NCBI RefSeq assembly: GCF_000813145.1
Contig: NZ_BAZF01000012.1
Location: 1 to 64,000, forward strand
Direction: 5' to 3'
Length of the DNA: 64,000 nt
Source: Geobacter sp. OR-1
Lineage (GTDB): Bacteria > Desulfobacterota > Desulfuromonadia > Geobacterales > DSM-12255
Part shown: piece after piece, positions 24,963 through 34,141 of the stretch
Position numbering within the stretch: position 1 is the stretch's first letter
Layout: the number at the start of each line of letters is the position of its first letter
The notes under the pieces: generated by a model
Database searches by the model: none
What the model was told of the DNA's origin: nothing
What the model saw: only the letters and a program-made list of their open reading frames with translations
Made by a program: the position numbers and the translations under genes

Positions 24963-25448
24963 ATGACAACTGCCAAAAGTTTTATTGCATTATCCGAGGA
25001 AGCAGCACGTGATTCCAACTTGCCGAAAAAACTGATCCAATATCTTGCAAATAATGAGCATATCGAACTTCCACTTCGTCCCATGGACAATATAGGATTG
25101 TTTTATATACATAAAATCTGGCAAGATAAGGAATTTGCTATTAAAATGTTAGAGAATTTCACCAAAAAACAACGAATGTTGATGATCCGTGATGTTGGGA
25201 CAAATAAAATTGAGCGGTACATTTTAACCCGATTTATGCGCCAATATGCTAATAATCCTGAGAGAAAGTTGTATGTATATGATGTCGCCGGAGAAGTGAT
25301 GAGACATTTTAACCTCCCCCAGCAACATACAACAATGATTGCTAAATTGACCGAGAAGATCCGGAACCGCGCGTACAAGCAGGCAAAAGACCCGTTTAAG
25401 TTGAATCAGTACATGGATATTGCCAGCCCCTCAAAATCAAAGATTTAG
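24963..25448 (+). CDS. Hypothetical helical protein
   Basis: 161 residues from ATG 24963 (AAGGAG seven bases upstream). The frame is open 57 codons further up but without a ribosome-binding site. Predicted all-helical and basic, with MTTAKSFIALSEEAARDS at the start and a Lys-rich end. No family recognised. It is AT-rich, divergent from xseA and convergent with the secreted nuclease gene. Confidence 0.65.
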   Translation: MTTAKSFIALSEEAARDSNLPKKLIQYLANNEHIELPLRPMDNIGLFYIHKIWQDKEFAIKMLENFTKKQRMLMIRDVGTNKIERYILTRFMRQYANNPERKLYVYDVAGEVMRHFNLPQQHTTMIAKLTEKIRNRAYKQAKDPFKLNQYMDIASPSKSKI

Positions 25449-25499
25449 ACTGATGAGGCTGTCAGCCATCCGAAAACTAAAGGGTTCATATTTGTTACA

Positions 25500-26060
25500 T
25501 TACAGATGCTTGTTATTTTTCAACCTCTTTCTGAACTCCCACGGAGGTTGAGGATTGTTCTGTTGCCACAATCCAAGCCTCTTACCACGAGCAGCATCTT
25601 CAAGTCCTATATACTCAGACCGGTACGGGGTATCCAGATACTGCCTGTAAGCCCAGGCATACCCTTCTGCAACCATCTCGGCGTTTATGCTCTTGCCACT
25701 CAATTTGACGATCCCCACGGCACGCTTGTACTGGTCGATTGCCATAATATCTATTGTGACATTTTTCCGGAATAGCTTGGAATTTAGGGCTTGATAGGCC
25801 TCTTCACCATAAGGCTGTCCAGGCTTACTGACATGGCCGGTCTTTTTGTTGCTCTTCTCTGTTTCTGGGGCATCGATACCGTACAACCTTACCTTGACCT
25901 TGGTTTTCAGGCTGTCCTGTATATGGATGGTATCACCATCAACAACTTTGATTACCATTCCATCTATGGAGCGAATCGGGCCCTTGGCGAGAGAATATGC
26001 TGGCAAGAGTAGTATTGCCAGTAGGGGTAGGATTAATTTTGTGAACGGTCTAGTCATCAT
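25500..26060 (-). CDS. Secreted thermonuclease (SNase family)
   Basis: 186 residues with a signal peptide (LILPLLAILLLPAYSLA). The nuclease domain has VVDGDTIHI, VRLYGIDAPE (catalytic Arg and Asp), the Glu in YGEEAYQAL, and AEGYAWAYR, as in staphylococcal nuclease. Degrades DNA or RNA with calcium, probably in the periplasm or outside the cell. The next gene upstream encodes a small exported protein. Confidence 0.93.
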   Translation of the reverse strand: MMTRPFTKLILPLLAILLLPAYSLAKGPIRSIDGMVIKVVDGDTIHIQDSLKTKVKVRLYGIDAPETEKSNKKTGHVSKPGQPYGEEAYQALNSKLFRKNVTIDIMAIDQYKRAVGIVKLSGKSINAEMVAEGYAWAYRQYLDTPYRSEYIGLEDAARGKRLGLWQQNNPQPPWEFRKRLKNNKHL

Positions 26061-26090
26061 ATCTCCATTACAAGTGGGAGGATGGTCAGT

Positions 26091-26366
26091 TTATTGAATA
26101 TATTTATTTTCACTGGCACTTATGCCTAAATCAGATGACAGTTTTTCAGCATCAATTGGCTTCTCAACTTTCGTGTCAGTTACTGGTTTATGGCGATCAT
26201 CTACAGAAGCCAGAAGTTCAACTTGCAAGGTGTCATCCTCTGATAACGCATTTAGATCATCTTCCAATGATTTGGCTTTCTTCCTCTTATCTGCTGCATA
26301 GGCAATACTGCCAACAAGCAATAAGGCAACTGTGAAGGTAAGAATAGGCACGTATCTTTTTTTCAT
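26091..26366 (-). CDS. Small exported hypothetical protein
   Basis: 91 residues with a signal peptide (VPILTFTVALLLVGSIAYAA). The mature part is acidic and low in complexity. It lies 30 bases before the secreted nuclease and is probably co-transcribed. Function unknown. Confidence 0.7.
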   Translation of the reverse strand: MKKRYVPILTFTVALLLVGSIAYAADKRKKAKSLEDDLNALSEDDTLQVELLASVDDRHKPVTDTKVEKPIDAEKLSSDLGISASENKYIQ

Positions 26367-26431
26367 GACGCGACTCTTTCATGTAAGGAAATCAACAGGA
26401 GTGTACTTTATCACGATTACAGAACTGGATA

Positions 26432-26469
26432 GAAAAAAAGTGCCCCTACGCAGGAGGGAGCATAGGGGC
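26432..26469 (-). terminator. Rho-independent terminator of HAD gene transcript
   Basis: On the minus strand GCCCCTATGC pairs with GCGTAGGGGC (one wobble, 8-base loop) and is followed by AC and seven T. It lies 130 bases beyond the stop of the HAD phosphatase gene. Confidence 0.85.
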
Positions 26470-26599
26470 CATGAAGGAGGAAGATTTTTTGTTGGTCTTC
26501 CTGATTACTGAATAAGCGAGATCAGTGCCAAGTCGTATGCCTTGATTTATATAAGTTTTTTGAAACTGCATACCAAGGAGCTGTATTGTTCGTGAACAA

Positions 26600-27214
26600 T
26601 TATGACAGATAGATTGCCAGATCAGCCAGTGACGTTACTGCGAAATCAGTAAATTCGGGCCAGATCATACCATCCGGTCTTCCGACATGCACCGTGGATG
26701 TCCCGGCAACTTTCCCTGCCTGCAGATCAAAGAGATAATCCCCAACCATTACCGCATCGCCTGGATCAGCTCCCCACCCGGAGAGAATCCGGTGAATTCC
26801 TGTGGGATCAGGCTTTGGAGGAGCTTCAGAGCGACCCAGAATATTTTCGCGGGTGAAATATCCGTCTGCACCTATTGCGTTAAGAGTAAGCAGGGCAATC
26901 TCCCTGTCGTTCCTGGTCAGTATCCCGAGCCGTGCTCCAGATCCGTGAAGTCTTTCCAGTACATCCAGAGCACCGGCTGACGGCTGTGCCTTCCTGGCAA
27001 GGTCGAGCTCGATCTCCTGTAAACGGGTGTGGCGCTTGAAAGCTTCAGGTTCAGGCAGGGAATCGAGGTGCCCAAGAATGTCTGCTCCGGGAGGGATATC
27101 CAGTTCTCTGCAGATGAAAGCAAAGTCATGCACCGGTACGGTCAGGGTACCGTCAAGGTCAAAGATCCAATGCGATATTGACTTGAGTTTATGTGAGATG
27201 GGGGAGAAGTGCAT
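26600..27214 (-). CDS. HAD-superfamily phosphatase
   Basis: 204 residues. Motif I FDLDGTLT with nucleophile Asp, motif II LTRND, motif III Lys in PKPDPTGI, and motif IV MVGDYLFDL are complete. Subfamily IA like phosphoglycolate phosphatase or pyrophosphatases. Substrate not assignable. Confidence 0.9.
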   Translation of the reverse strand: MHFSPISHKLKSISHWIFDLDGTLTVPVHDFAFICRELDIPPGADILGHLDSLPEPEAFKRHTRLQEIELDLARKAQPSAGALDVLERLHGSGARLGILTRNDREIALLTLNAIGADGYFTRENILGRSEAPPKPDPTGIHRILSGWGADPGDAVMVGDYLFDLQAGKVAGTSTVHVGRPDGMIWPEFTDFAVTSLADLAIYLS

Positions 27215-27269
27215 TAATTTCTAGCTGGTCAGATAAAATATTGAAATTAATCATATTCCAACTGCTTTC

Positions 27270-28241
27270 TTATTGAGCTGATTCCTTGTGACCCAGCAGA
27301 TAATCTTCTATCAAATGTTCCACAATATCAGCCTGCAATAAATCCCTTCTTTTCTTAAGTTGATCACGATCTCCCTGCTCGGCTAACCATCTTTTTACCG
27401 TCACAAACATATTTGGCGATACGGTATTCATCCGCGCCATTTTCCCCGTTTCAGAAACAATAATCTCTGTGAACTTCGGGCAGTTAACAAATGAATCCCC
27501 CCGATTGATTTCGACGGCGAACAACTCATTTTCTGCGTCAGTGAGCCTGACAGGATGCGGATCGTCGCCTGTTTTGAGTCGTCTGACAACATCAACTTCG
27601 AAGCCTTTACTGTTTACCGCTGTATAGAGTTGTCCATCTCTTCGCTCAAATGTTTTGTCGATTTTTTTAAGCAATCCGAGGAATGATGTTCCAATATCGT
27701 CCATGCGGGATACAAATTTTATGCGTTTCCTTACATCCCAGAGAAGATCGACGTCAATGGTAGCCAGGGCGGCTGGATCATGTATCATGATGCCTGCCGC
27801 TGCTTCATAGGCATAGAGTGAATGCGTGCCAATCACCGTAAAATATTCACTAATACCTGACTCAACCAGACGGTTCAGAATATCAACCAGCATGTCCGGG
27901 GCTCGTCCAACTCGAAGAGCCTTGTTGATGCGTCGCTGTTTTTCCAGTTCTGCACGAAGATCACGAATTCTTTCGGTAGCCATATTTTTTCTGGAGATGA
28001 AATCATGATAAATCGTTTCAGTTTTTTCAGATCTTGGACCAAGGCTTTTTTGCGCCGAAGATACCGAAGTTCGAATCAGATACTCAGAACCGCTCTGTTC
28101 TCGCCAGATCATACCTCCACGCACTTCTTTGAGCTTTTTACAGGCTCCCTCATAAGCCGTGAAAACCGATCTGGCGTTAATATATTGTCTGGTTGCGTCT
28201 CCGGGCAATTCAGATATTTTATTTTTCAATGTTTTTTCCAT
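27270..28241 (-). CDS. GSU2403-type nucleotidyltransferase-fold protein
   Basis: 323 residues. A helical N-terminal third leads to the nucleotidyltransferase core: TVIGTHSLYAYEAAAG and ATIDVDLLWD, which carry the Gly-Thr/Ser motif and the Asp-x-Asp pair, then DVVRRLK. The match is to NTP_transf_8, seen in Geobacter and plant symbionts. A toxin-like or tRNA-acting role is possible, as for other minimal nucleotidyltransferases, but is not shown. Confidence 0.8.
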   Translation of the reverse strand: MEKTLKNKISELPGDATRQYINARSVFTAYEGACKKLKEVRGGMIWREQSGSEYLIRTSVSSAQKSLGPRSEKTETIYHDFISRKNMATERIRDLRAELEKQRRINKALRVGRAPDMLVDILNRLVESGISEYFTVIGTHSLYAYEAAAGIMIHDPAALATIDVDLLWDVRKRIKFVSRMDDIGTSFLGLLKKIDKTFERRDGQLYTAVNSKGFEVDVVRRLKTGDDPHPVRLTDAENELFAVEINRGDSFVNCPKFTEIIVSETGKMARMNTVSPNMFVTVKRWLAEQGDRDQLKKRRDLLQADIVEHLIEDYLLGHKESAQ

Positions 28242-28306
28242 AAATGGATATTACTTTGAAAATACAATAATATCAATGATATTTATTAGTGTCCAACCAC
28301 TTTGCA

Positions 28307-28612
28307 TCAATTATGCATTCCTAGGTTCTTAGCCTGTTGCAAAACCAGTCCTTTTTCTGCTTCCATTGACTGTTGTAACACCAGCATATGCTTTTCTGCG
28401 CGATTCATGGTTTTGATCTGCAATTCTCTCCTGGAAGCTGATGAGCGATCGTGACCCCCTTCGAGGAAGATCACTTTCAGTGGGTTCCGTCCCCGGAAAT
28501 ACTTTGCTCCCCTACCCTCTTCGTGCTGGCGGAATCGTCTTTCAACATCTGTAGTAATCCCGGTGTAGAGGGTGTCATCTGAACACTCGATGATGTAGAC
28601 CTGCCAGTTCAT
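28307..28612 (-). CDS. GIY-YIG nuclease-domain protein
   Basis: 101 residues: VYIIECSDDTLYTGITTDVERRFRQHEEG contains the tyrosines (Y..YTG) and the Arg of GIY-YIG enzymes, as in the UPF0213 family. The Glu motif is less clear (LEGGH) and the C-terminus adds a Gln/Lys-rich helix. Small proteins of this family are possible structure-specific nucleases. Confidence 0.87.
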   Translation of the reverse strand: MNWQVYIIECSDDTLYTGITTDVERRFRQHEEGRGAKYFRGRNPLKVIFLEGGHDRSSASRRELQIKTMNRAEKHMLVLQQSMEAEKGLVLQQAKNLGMHN

Positions 28613-28668
28613 CCACTGCTCCTGTACCTTGAGGCTCCATACAGAGCCATTTCGCCTTGCAAGTGATT

Positions 28669-29167
28669 TCAGAAAATGAAGGGAAGCAACTTCTTTACCC
28701 GCTTCCTGTATGTGACGTATTCTGGGAACTTCTCCACCAGCAGACGCTCTTCATACCCGGACTTGACGTCAAAAAAGATGAAAAGCAGCACCGCATACCC
28801 GATTGTCAGAAAACTGTTTACCCATAATCCCCACCCGAAAGCGATGAAGATGATGCCGCTGTAAATGGGATGCCGCACTAACCGGTAAGCACCGGTTACT
28901 ACAAGCGTCGCACTGTTCTTCGGTACCGGCAGTGGAGAGATTCCTGCCAAGGTTTATCACTCCGATAGTTGCAAGTATGGAACCTGACACCAGCAGAACA
29001 GTTCCTGCAACGGATGCGATCAATGCAAAAGGAGGGGGCCAAGCATTCATCCCATGAACAGTGCTCGGTCCGAACGCGAGCAGTGCAAACAGCACTGTCT
29101 GGACAAGCAGATATCCCCATCCACGAGATCTTTTTACACATAGACCCATACCTGGAAAATGACTCAC
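28669..29167 (-). pseudogene. Frameshifted membrane methyltransferase (isoprenylcysteine carboxyl methyltransferase-like)
   Basis: Two frames together give one protein. The first (start 29167) supplies two to three membrane helices ending IGVINLGRNLS; the second resumes at PLPVPKNSATLVVTGAYRLVRHPIYSG, the conserved GPY/RHPxY SAM-binding region, then FPEYVTYRKRV. A single missing base near 28930-28937 restores the join. Members methylate small molecules or prenyl-cysteines in membranes. It overlaps the SagB start region by 4 bp, so the ancestor was co-transcribed with SagB. Could be a real mutation or a sequencing error. Confidence 0.8.
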
Positions 29168-29937
29168 CGTATTTTTGAAACCTTCCCGACCGGGGCCATG
29201 TAGATAACAAACTCATCGACACCATCCACTCCCAGCAGATCATCGGCAAGGGTCTGATTGTAGGCTGCGATGGCGCAAGTACCTGCACCAATGGCTTCGC
29301 ACGCAAGGTACAGGTTTTGGCAGACGTGTCCGGCATCAAGGGCGATGACCTTGTAGGATGCCTCTGCATACCGCCATTCTGTCCGGGTCGGAATGACCGT
29401 CCAGATGAACGTAACCGCTGCCTGCCCGGCGAAACTCTGACCGTGAGTGGCTGCCGTCAAGTACGCAGGCAGGTTATTGATGTCTCGTTCAAGCACTATG
29501 GAGTGATCAAGGGGCAGGTAGCGGTATATGCCGCTCTCTATTCCTTCTACCCTGTTGATGGCAAGATAGGTTTCAAAGGGGTGTCGGCATCCGGCGGAAG
29601 GAACCGTTCTCAGGACTGCCGCTTCGTGCAGTTCTTCCCTGACACCCTGGGTCGACCAGAGGAGAAATGCGAGTTCATCAAGAGAAAGTGAGTCTGCGGT
29701 AAACCGGCGATGGCTTTCACGGTTGGCAATGGCGCTCTGCAGCTCACACTGCGGGACAGCCCATGATTCTGGATCTGGAAGCCTGATAATCGTACTGTCA
29801 AGAGATACCGGTTTCTGGATTGGGGGAGGTCTCACTCCACGGGATTGGAGCGTTCCCCGAAAATCCACCTCTTCCCTGATCCGGTCGGTCAGGAAGTATC
29901 TGCCGCTTTCCGTGGAGATATTCGGGATTCGTTTCAT
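29164..29937 (-). CDS. SagB/ThcOx-family FMN oxidoreductase
   Basis: 257 residues from ATG 29937, which overlaps the preceding stop (ATGA). Nitroreductase-fold features of the SagB group: ANRESHRRFTADSLSLDELAFLLWSTQGV, the TVPSAGCRHPFETYLAI segment, and IALDAGHVCQNLYLACEAIGAGTCAIAAYN. SagB proteins oxidise azolines in peptide natural products, but no cyclodehydratase (SagC/D) is adjacent, so this one probably serves a different, unknown reaction. Confidence 0.9.
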   Translation of the reverse strand: MKRIPNISTESGRYFLTDRIREEVDFRGTLQSRGVRPPPIQKPVSLDSTIIRLPDPESWAVPQCELQSAIANRESHRRFTADSLSLDELAFLLWSTQGVREELHEAAVLRTVPSAGCRHPFETYLAINRVEGIESGIYRYLPLDHSIVLERDINNLPAYLTAATHGQSFAGQAAVTFIWTVIPTRTEWRYAEASYKVIALDAGHVCQNLYLACEAIGAGTCAIAAYNQTLADDLLGVDGVDEFVIYMAPVGKVSKIR

Positions 29938-30116
29938 CTGGCACCAGCTTCTGAACATATTTCTGCAGAATCAGCAATCTCATCTATCCAGTAGGTCTGT
30001 TTGTGATGACTGCGCGTCAAATCTGCCAGGCGGCTCTCAGCAATGGTTTTGCTAGCAAACTCTCCCACAAGAAACCGGTTGCCGTTGTCGTCCTGCCGCC
30101 ACAACTGCCATGCCAT
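29934..30116 (-). CDS. Small hypothetical protein preceding SagB
   Basis: 60 residues (MAWQLWRQDDNGNRFLVGEF...), predicted beta-beta-alpha with a helix ASKTIAESRLADLTRS. The stop overlaps the SagB ATG, which supports real translation. Family not recognised; the pattern resembles small SPOR-like proteins common in Geobacter. Confidence 0.65.
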   Translation of the reverse strand: MAWQLWRQDDNGNRFLVGEFASKTIAESRLADLTRSHHKQTYWIDEIADSAEICSEAGAR

Positions 30117-30186
30117 TACATCAACTCCTTAAGCCAGAACTGCATGGAGTGATATCAGCCTGCAGGCTTTCCGGACGGGAACTGTT

Positions 30187-31353
30187 TCATCCGAGCAAAC
30201 CGTCCATATGTCTGAACCCCAGAATCCGCAGGCCGTTGCTCCGCTCCTGGTCTTCTTCCCCGCCATAGACAACAATTCCTGGAGATGCCTGGGGATTGAG
30301 TCTGCGGTAATAGTCGATCCCTTTCCACGAGTCCGACTGAATAGTTGCCCCTGATTTGACCTCAATAGGAGTGATCCCGGCAGCGGTTTCATGGAGCAGA
30401 TCAACTTCATGCCCTGCGTTGTCTCTCCAGAAATACAGCTTAGGATCCCGAACCTGATTCAGTCTTTGCTTCATCAGCTCAGTAACCACAAAGGTCTCAA
30501 ATAGAGCACCTACCAGGGGATGACTGGGAACCTGTTCTGCTTTTTCAATACCCAAAAGATGGCAGGCAAGTCCTACATCCCAAAAATACAGTTTCGGAGC
30601 TTTGATGAGCCGCTTGTTGAGATTGTTGTGATGCGGCTGCAACAGGGTGATTATGAAGCTTGCTTCCAGCAGCGACAGCCAGGAACGGGCGGTGTTATGG
30701 TTGATGCCGGCATCGGACGCCAGCGAACTGGCGTTCAGTATCTGCCCTGTCCTTCCGGCACACAGCCTGAGAAAGCGGGAAAAGAGCGACAGGTCCTTGA
30801 TTGCCATGATCTCACGGACATCACGCTCCACGTAGGTGGTTACGTAGAATGAAAGCGCTTCGACAGGGTCGAGATTGTCGGCAATAATTCGCGGATAAAA
30901 ACCTTTGAACAGCTGGTGAGGGAGGTCACCTTCGGAGAAGGTCGCACGCTCCGCAAGGCTGAACGGCAGGAGCTTCAGAATCGCGGTGCGCCCTGCAAGG
31001 GATTGCGTTACCGACTCCATCAAGATGAACTGATGACTACCGGTGAGGATGTAAGCACCCCTCAGCTCTGGTTTCGCATCAACTCGAACCTGAATTTCGG
31101 AAAGCAGTCCCGGCGCCCGTTGAATCTCGTCCAGTATTGCTCCGTCCCGTGCATGGGTATTCAGAAATCCCACCGGGTCGGTGATGGCAAATTCGCGCAG
31201 AGAGAGCTTTTCGAGCGTTACATATGGTTTGTTCGGAAAAGCCATTTTTGCAAGAGTGCTTTTGCCGGACTGCCGCGGCCCGATAACGGTAATCACCGGA
31301 TACTGCCCGGCAAGTCGAACAAGGTGACTTTGTATGGTCCGTTGAATCAGCAT
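30187..31353 (-). CDS. AAA_14/DUF4143 ATPase
   Basis: 388 residues. Walker A GPRQSGKS at 25-32, Walker B AILDEIQRAPGL, then LTGSHQF (sensor) and the SLAGRTAILKLLPFS segment. The DUF4143 part has FYVTTYVERDVREI, SLASDAGINHNTARSWLSLLE (winged helix) and, at the C-terminus, HEVDLL...GITPIEVKSG with the EVK nuclease-like motif. These orphan ATPases are widespread and of unclear role, perhaps defence-linked. Confidence 0.93.
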   Translation of the reverse strand: MLIQRTIQSHLVRLAGQYPVITVIGPRQSGKSTLAKMAFPNKPYVTLEKLSLREFAITDPVGFLNTHARDGAILDEIQRAPGLLSEIQVRVDAKPELRGAYILTGSHQFILMESVTQSLAGRTAILKLLPFSLAERATFSEGDLPHQLFKGFYPRIIADNLDPVEALSFYVTTYVERDVREIMAIKDLSLFSRFLRLCAGRTGQILNASSLASDAGINHNTARSWLSLLEASFIITLLQPHHNNLNKRLIKAPKLYFWDVGLACHLLGIEKAEQVPSHPLVGALFETFVVTELMKQRLNQVRDPKLYFWRDNAGHEVDLLHETAAGITPIEVKSGATIQSDSWKGIDYYRRLNPQASPGIVVYGGEEDQERSNGLRILGFRHMDGLLG

Positions 31354-31432
31354 GGATAGGAGTTTAGCAGTAAACCGTACAAATTGTCAAATACAACAGA
31401 AATCTGTACAGTCTGAGAAGATACTAAACTCC

Positions 31433-32701
31433 TCATTGCTTGCTCCCCTCCCAGGGGGAGACTCGTTGAAACCGCAAAGCACGCACCCGATCCACAACCG
31501 GTGGATGTGAGTAGTAAAACCCTGCATACAGGGGATGAGGGTGGAGGTTGGAGAGATTCTCGGCTGACATTTTGATCAGTGCTGAGGCGAGAGATTCCGG
31601 ATCTCCGGTGATGGCAGAGGCAAACCGGTCTGCATCACGCTCATGACGACGCGAGAACCATGCAGAGATCGGAGTGAGAGGGAACATCAACAACGATGCG
31701 ACGAACCCCAGAATTATCAGCCGGGCGAAAAATGATCCACTTTCCATTCCCACTAACCCGGGCAGACCTTCCCATTGCATCGCCTGCCAGGCGCACCACA
31801 TCCCTCCAAGCAGCATCACCTCGGAAACAATCAGACGCTTGAGGATATGCCTCAGCTTCCAATGTCCGATCTCGTGGGCAAGCACTGCAACGATTTCAGC
31901 ATGAGTCATCTGCTGAATAAGCGTGTCAAAAAGGACTATCCGTTTCACCTTGCCGATTCCGGTGAAATAGGCGTTGCTGTGGCGACTCCGTTTGGAGGCA
32001 TCCATCTTCATGACCCGGCCTACCTTGAGACCAGCCTTTGCCATCATGGCAGAGATCTCTTCTGTAAGCCCCGGTTCATCGACCGGCTCGAATTTGTTGA
32101 ACAGCGGCTCGATGACGTAGGGTGAGATGAACATCATGACAAGGGTAAACAGAGCCATTACCCCCCAGACCCAGAGCCACCAGTGCAGGGGGCTCCATTC
32201 AATCAGCCAGAGCGACGCGGAGAGTATAATCGCTAGAAAGAGTGAGCCGATGAACTGCGATTTGAGCAGGTCAGTGAGCCATAGCAAAGGAGTTGTGGTG
32301 TTGAACCCGTGTCGTGCCTCGACCACGAATGTGCCGTATAGAGTGAACGGCAGTTCCAGAATCGTCTGAACCCAGGTCAGGATCAGGAAGAAGAGCAGGC
32401 CCTGCACGATGAAGGAGTCGCTCACTCCGGATATAAAGCTGTCGTACAGCGGAAGGACTCCTGCGAAGAGAAAAAGAACCACCAGAGCATTATCAAACAG
32501 AGATTCCCATAGCCCCAGACGGCTGCTGTCGAGGGTATATGCCGTTGTCTTTGTCAGAGTCTCCTGACTTATTGCATCGCTAAAACCGTCCGGGATAGTA
32601 GCCCCGTGCTGCTTGAGATGTTGCAGGTTGATCTGTCGCAGCCAGTAGGTGAATGTGGTTGTAACGGCAAAAAGAAGTAATAGGGATATTTTCAGTGGCA
32701 A
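31433..32701 (-). CDS. M48 metalloprotease (Ste24/CAAX protease-like)
   Basis: 422 residues, several membrane helices, zinc motif HEIGH at 276-280 and a downstream Glu in RRHERDADRFA (ligand Asp/Glu). It has the length and topology of Ste24-type proteases. It should cleave membrane-associated peptides. It lies 26 bases after the radical SAM gene and is the last gene of the run that begins with lexA. Confidence 0.93.
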   Translation of the reverse strand: MPLKISLLLLFAVTTTFTYWLRQINLQHLKQHGATIPDGFSDAISQETLTKTTAYTLDSSRLGLWESLFDNALVVLFLFAGVLPLYDSFISGVSDSFIVQGLLFFLILTWVQTILELPFTLYGTFVVEARHGFNTTTPLLWLTDLLKSQFIGSLFLAIILSASLWLIEWSPLHWWLWVWGVMALFTLVMMFISPYVIEPLFNKFEPVDEPGLTEEISAMMAKAGLKVGRVMKMDASKRSRHSNAYFTGIGKVKRIVLFDTLIQQMTHAEIVAVLAHEIGHWKLRHILKRLIVSEVMLLGGMWCAWQAMQWEGLPGLVGMESGSFFARLIILGFVASLLMFPLTPISAWFSRRHERDADRFASAITGDPESLASALIKMSAENLSNLHPHPLYAGFYYSHPPVVDRVRALRFQRVSPWEGSKQ

Positions 32702-32727
32702 CCTCGCTCAGACGGCAAAAATGTTAT

Positions 32728-33624
32728 TCAGTAATACTCTTCTTCATATTCCGGAACCTCATCGAGGAACCCGGGACAGATGGCGGCCTTGGCCAGTGCT
32801 GACTCAACATCTTTTATCAAACGGTCACGGTCTTTCGGATAGCTCCCTGCCAGATTGAGAAAGTTTGATACATGGTTGGAGCGAAGGATCGTGCGTGCCG
32901 GATTCAGATGAAGAAGCATCTCTTTCGCTTCAAGCATAAGTTCCCGGCGGGTGCACTGCTTGAGCTGCCGGACGAACTCTTCGTTGTGGCGATGGAACAG
33001 AGTGAGTAGTGAGAAATATTCCGGATTCACCAGGTTGACCCATGCAGCGGTTGCTCTGGCATGATCAAGGCTGCGTTCTCTTCCGGCCAGGCCAAGGATG
33101 GCAGTTACGGAAAGCTTCATACCGGCAGTTCTCGCCTTGATAGCCTGCTGGGCCATCTCCTCAGCAGTGAACCCTTTTTTGATGAATGCCAGCGTTTCAT
33201 CATCTCCAGATTCCAGTCCGAAATAGAGAATGCGGAGCTTCTTCTCCCGCAGGATGACAAGCTGATCAAGGTTTTTTGTTATCAAGCTGTTCGGGGAAGC
33301 ATATGAGCCGATTCTGGTTAGATTGGGGAAGGTTTCCACCATGGTATCAAGCAGCGTGACAAGCCCGGCGAACGGATAGACGAGCGCATCGCCGTCGGCA
33401 ATGAAAATCCGGTCAATTGTTGGTTTGTATCGCTCGGGGATGGCAGTTATTTCTTTGATTATCTCATCCACAGGTCTGATACGGAACTTCTTCCCCTTGT
33501 ACATGCCGCAGAAGGTACAGCTGTTCTGGGAGCATCCTACAGTTATCTGGAAGATGAGACTTCTCGCTTCGCTTGGAGGACGGAAGAGTGGCTCAACGTA
33601 TCGCGGGAATGCTTCAGTTTTCAT
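32728..33624 (-). CDS. Radical SAM protein
   Basis: 298 residues from ATG 33624, which overlaps the preceding gene by 11 bp. The iron-sulfur site is C31-x4-C36-x2-C39 (GCSQNSCTFCGMYKG), a 4-residue first spacing rather than the usual 3. The TIM-barrel strands follow (RIFIADGDAL, LYFGLESGDD). Similar to Elp3-like and coproporphyrinogen-oxidase-like proteins. Substrate unknown. Confidence 0.9.
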   Translation of the reverse strand: MKTEAFPRYVEPLFRPPSEARSLIFQITVGCSQNSCTFCGMYKGKKFRIRPVDEIIKEITAIPERYKPTIDRIFIADGDALVYPFAGLVTLLDTMVETFPNLTRIGSYASPNSLITKNLDQLVILREKKLRILYFGLESGDDETLAFIKKGFTAEEMAQQAIKARTAGMKLSVTAILGLAGRERSLDHARATAAWVNLVNPEYFSLLTLFHRHNEEFVRQLKQCTRRELMLEAKEMLLHLNPARTILRSNHVSNFLNLAGSYPKDRDRLIKDVESALAKAAICPGFLDEVPEYEEEYY

Positions 33625-34141
33625 AGCCGCTACCGATGGCCGAGAATGGTAGATCGAGTCCGAGTTCCGGAATCTTTTTGGCAATCCAGGCGATAAAGGT
33701 GTTGCTGTTCGGTCCCGGAAACGCCTTGTAGGTGTCCGGCCAGGGGTAGCTTCGTGCAGCCTGGTCGATGGCCGGTATCAGCTGTTCAGCTCTGGCTCCC
33801 CGTATCTCAGTGAGGAGCCGGGGGCGTTCACCGAACCAGAAGCGGTCAGGGAGGTCCTTTTCAATGCGGACTATGGGAAGACCTCGATGTTGCCTCCATC
33901 CGATCAGCTCGTACACTGTGTATGCAGGGTCGTTGGCCGGTTTGACCGATATCCAGGTATGAACGGCGAACCACCCCCGCCATCCCCACGTGGGGGCTGC
34001 ATAGGCCTGCACCACTGCTTCCTTTGTCACGGTCGGGTCAGGGGCGATCCCGGCCGGTTCACGGCTTGCGGTGCGCCAGTCCTTGCTAGCACACCCTGCA
34101 ACTGATGCAAACAGGCATATCATTATCAGCAATCTTTTCAT
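33614..34141 (-). CDS. DUF3750 lipoprotein
   Basis: 175 residues from ATG 34141 (overlapping the previous stop, ATGA). Lipobox LFASVAGC. The body has WGWRGWFAVHTWISVKPANDPAYTVYELIGW, PDRFWFGERP and YPWPDTYKAFPGPNSNTFIAWI, the DUF3750 signature. Function unknown; expected on the periplasmic side of a membrane. Confidence 0.88.
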   Translation of the reverse strand: MKRLLIMICLFASVAGCASKDWRTASREPAGIAPDPTVTKEAVVQAYAAPTWGWRGWFAVHTWISVKPANDPAYTVYELIGWRQHRGLPIVRIEKDLPDRFWFGERPRLLTEIRGARAEQLIPAIDQAARSYPWPDTYKAFPGPNSNTFIAWIAKKIPELGLDLPFSAIGSGYEN

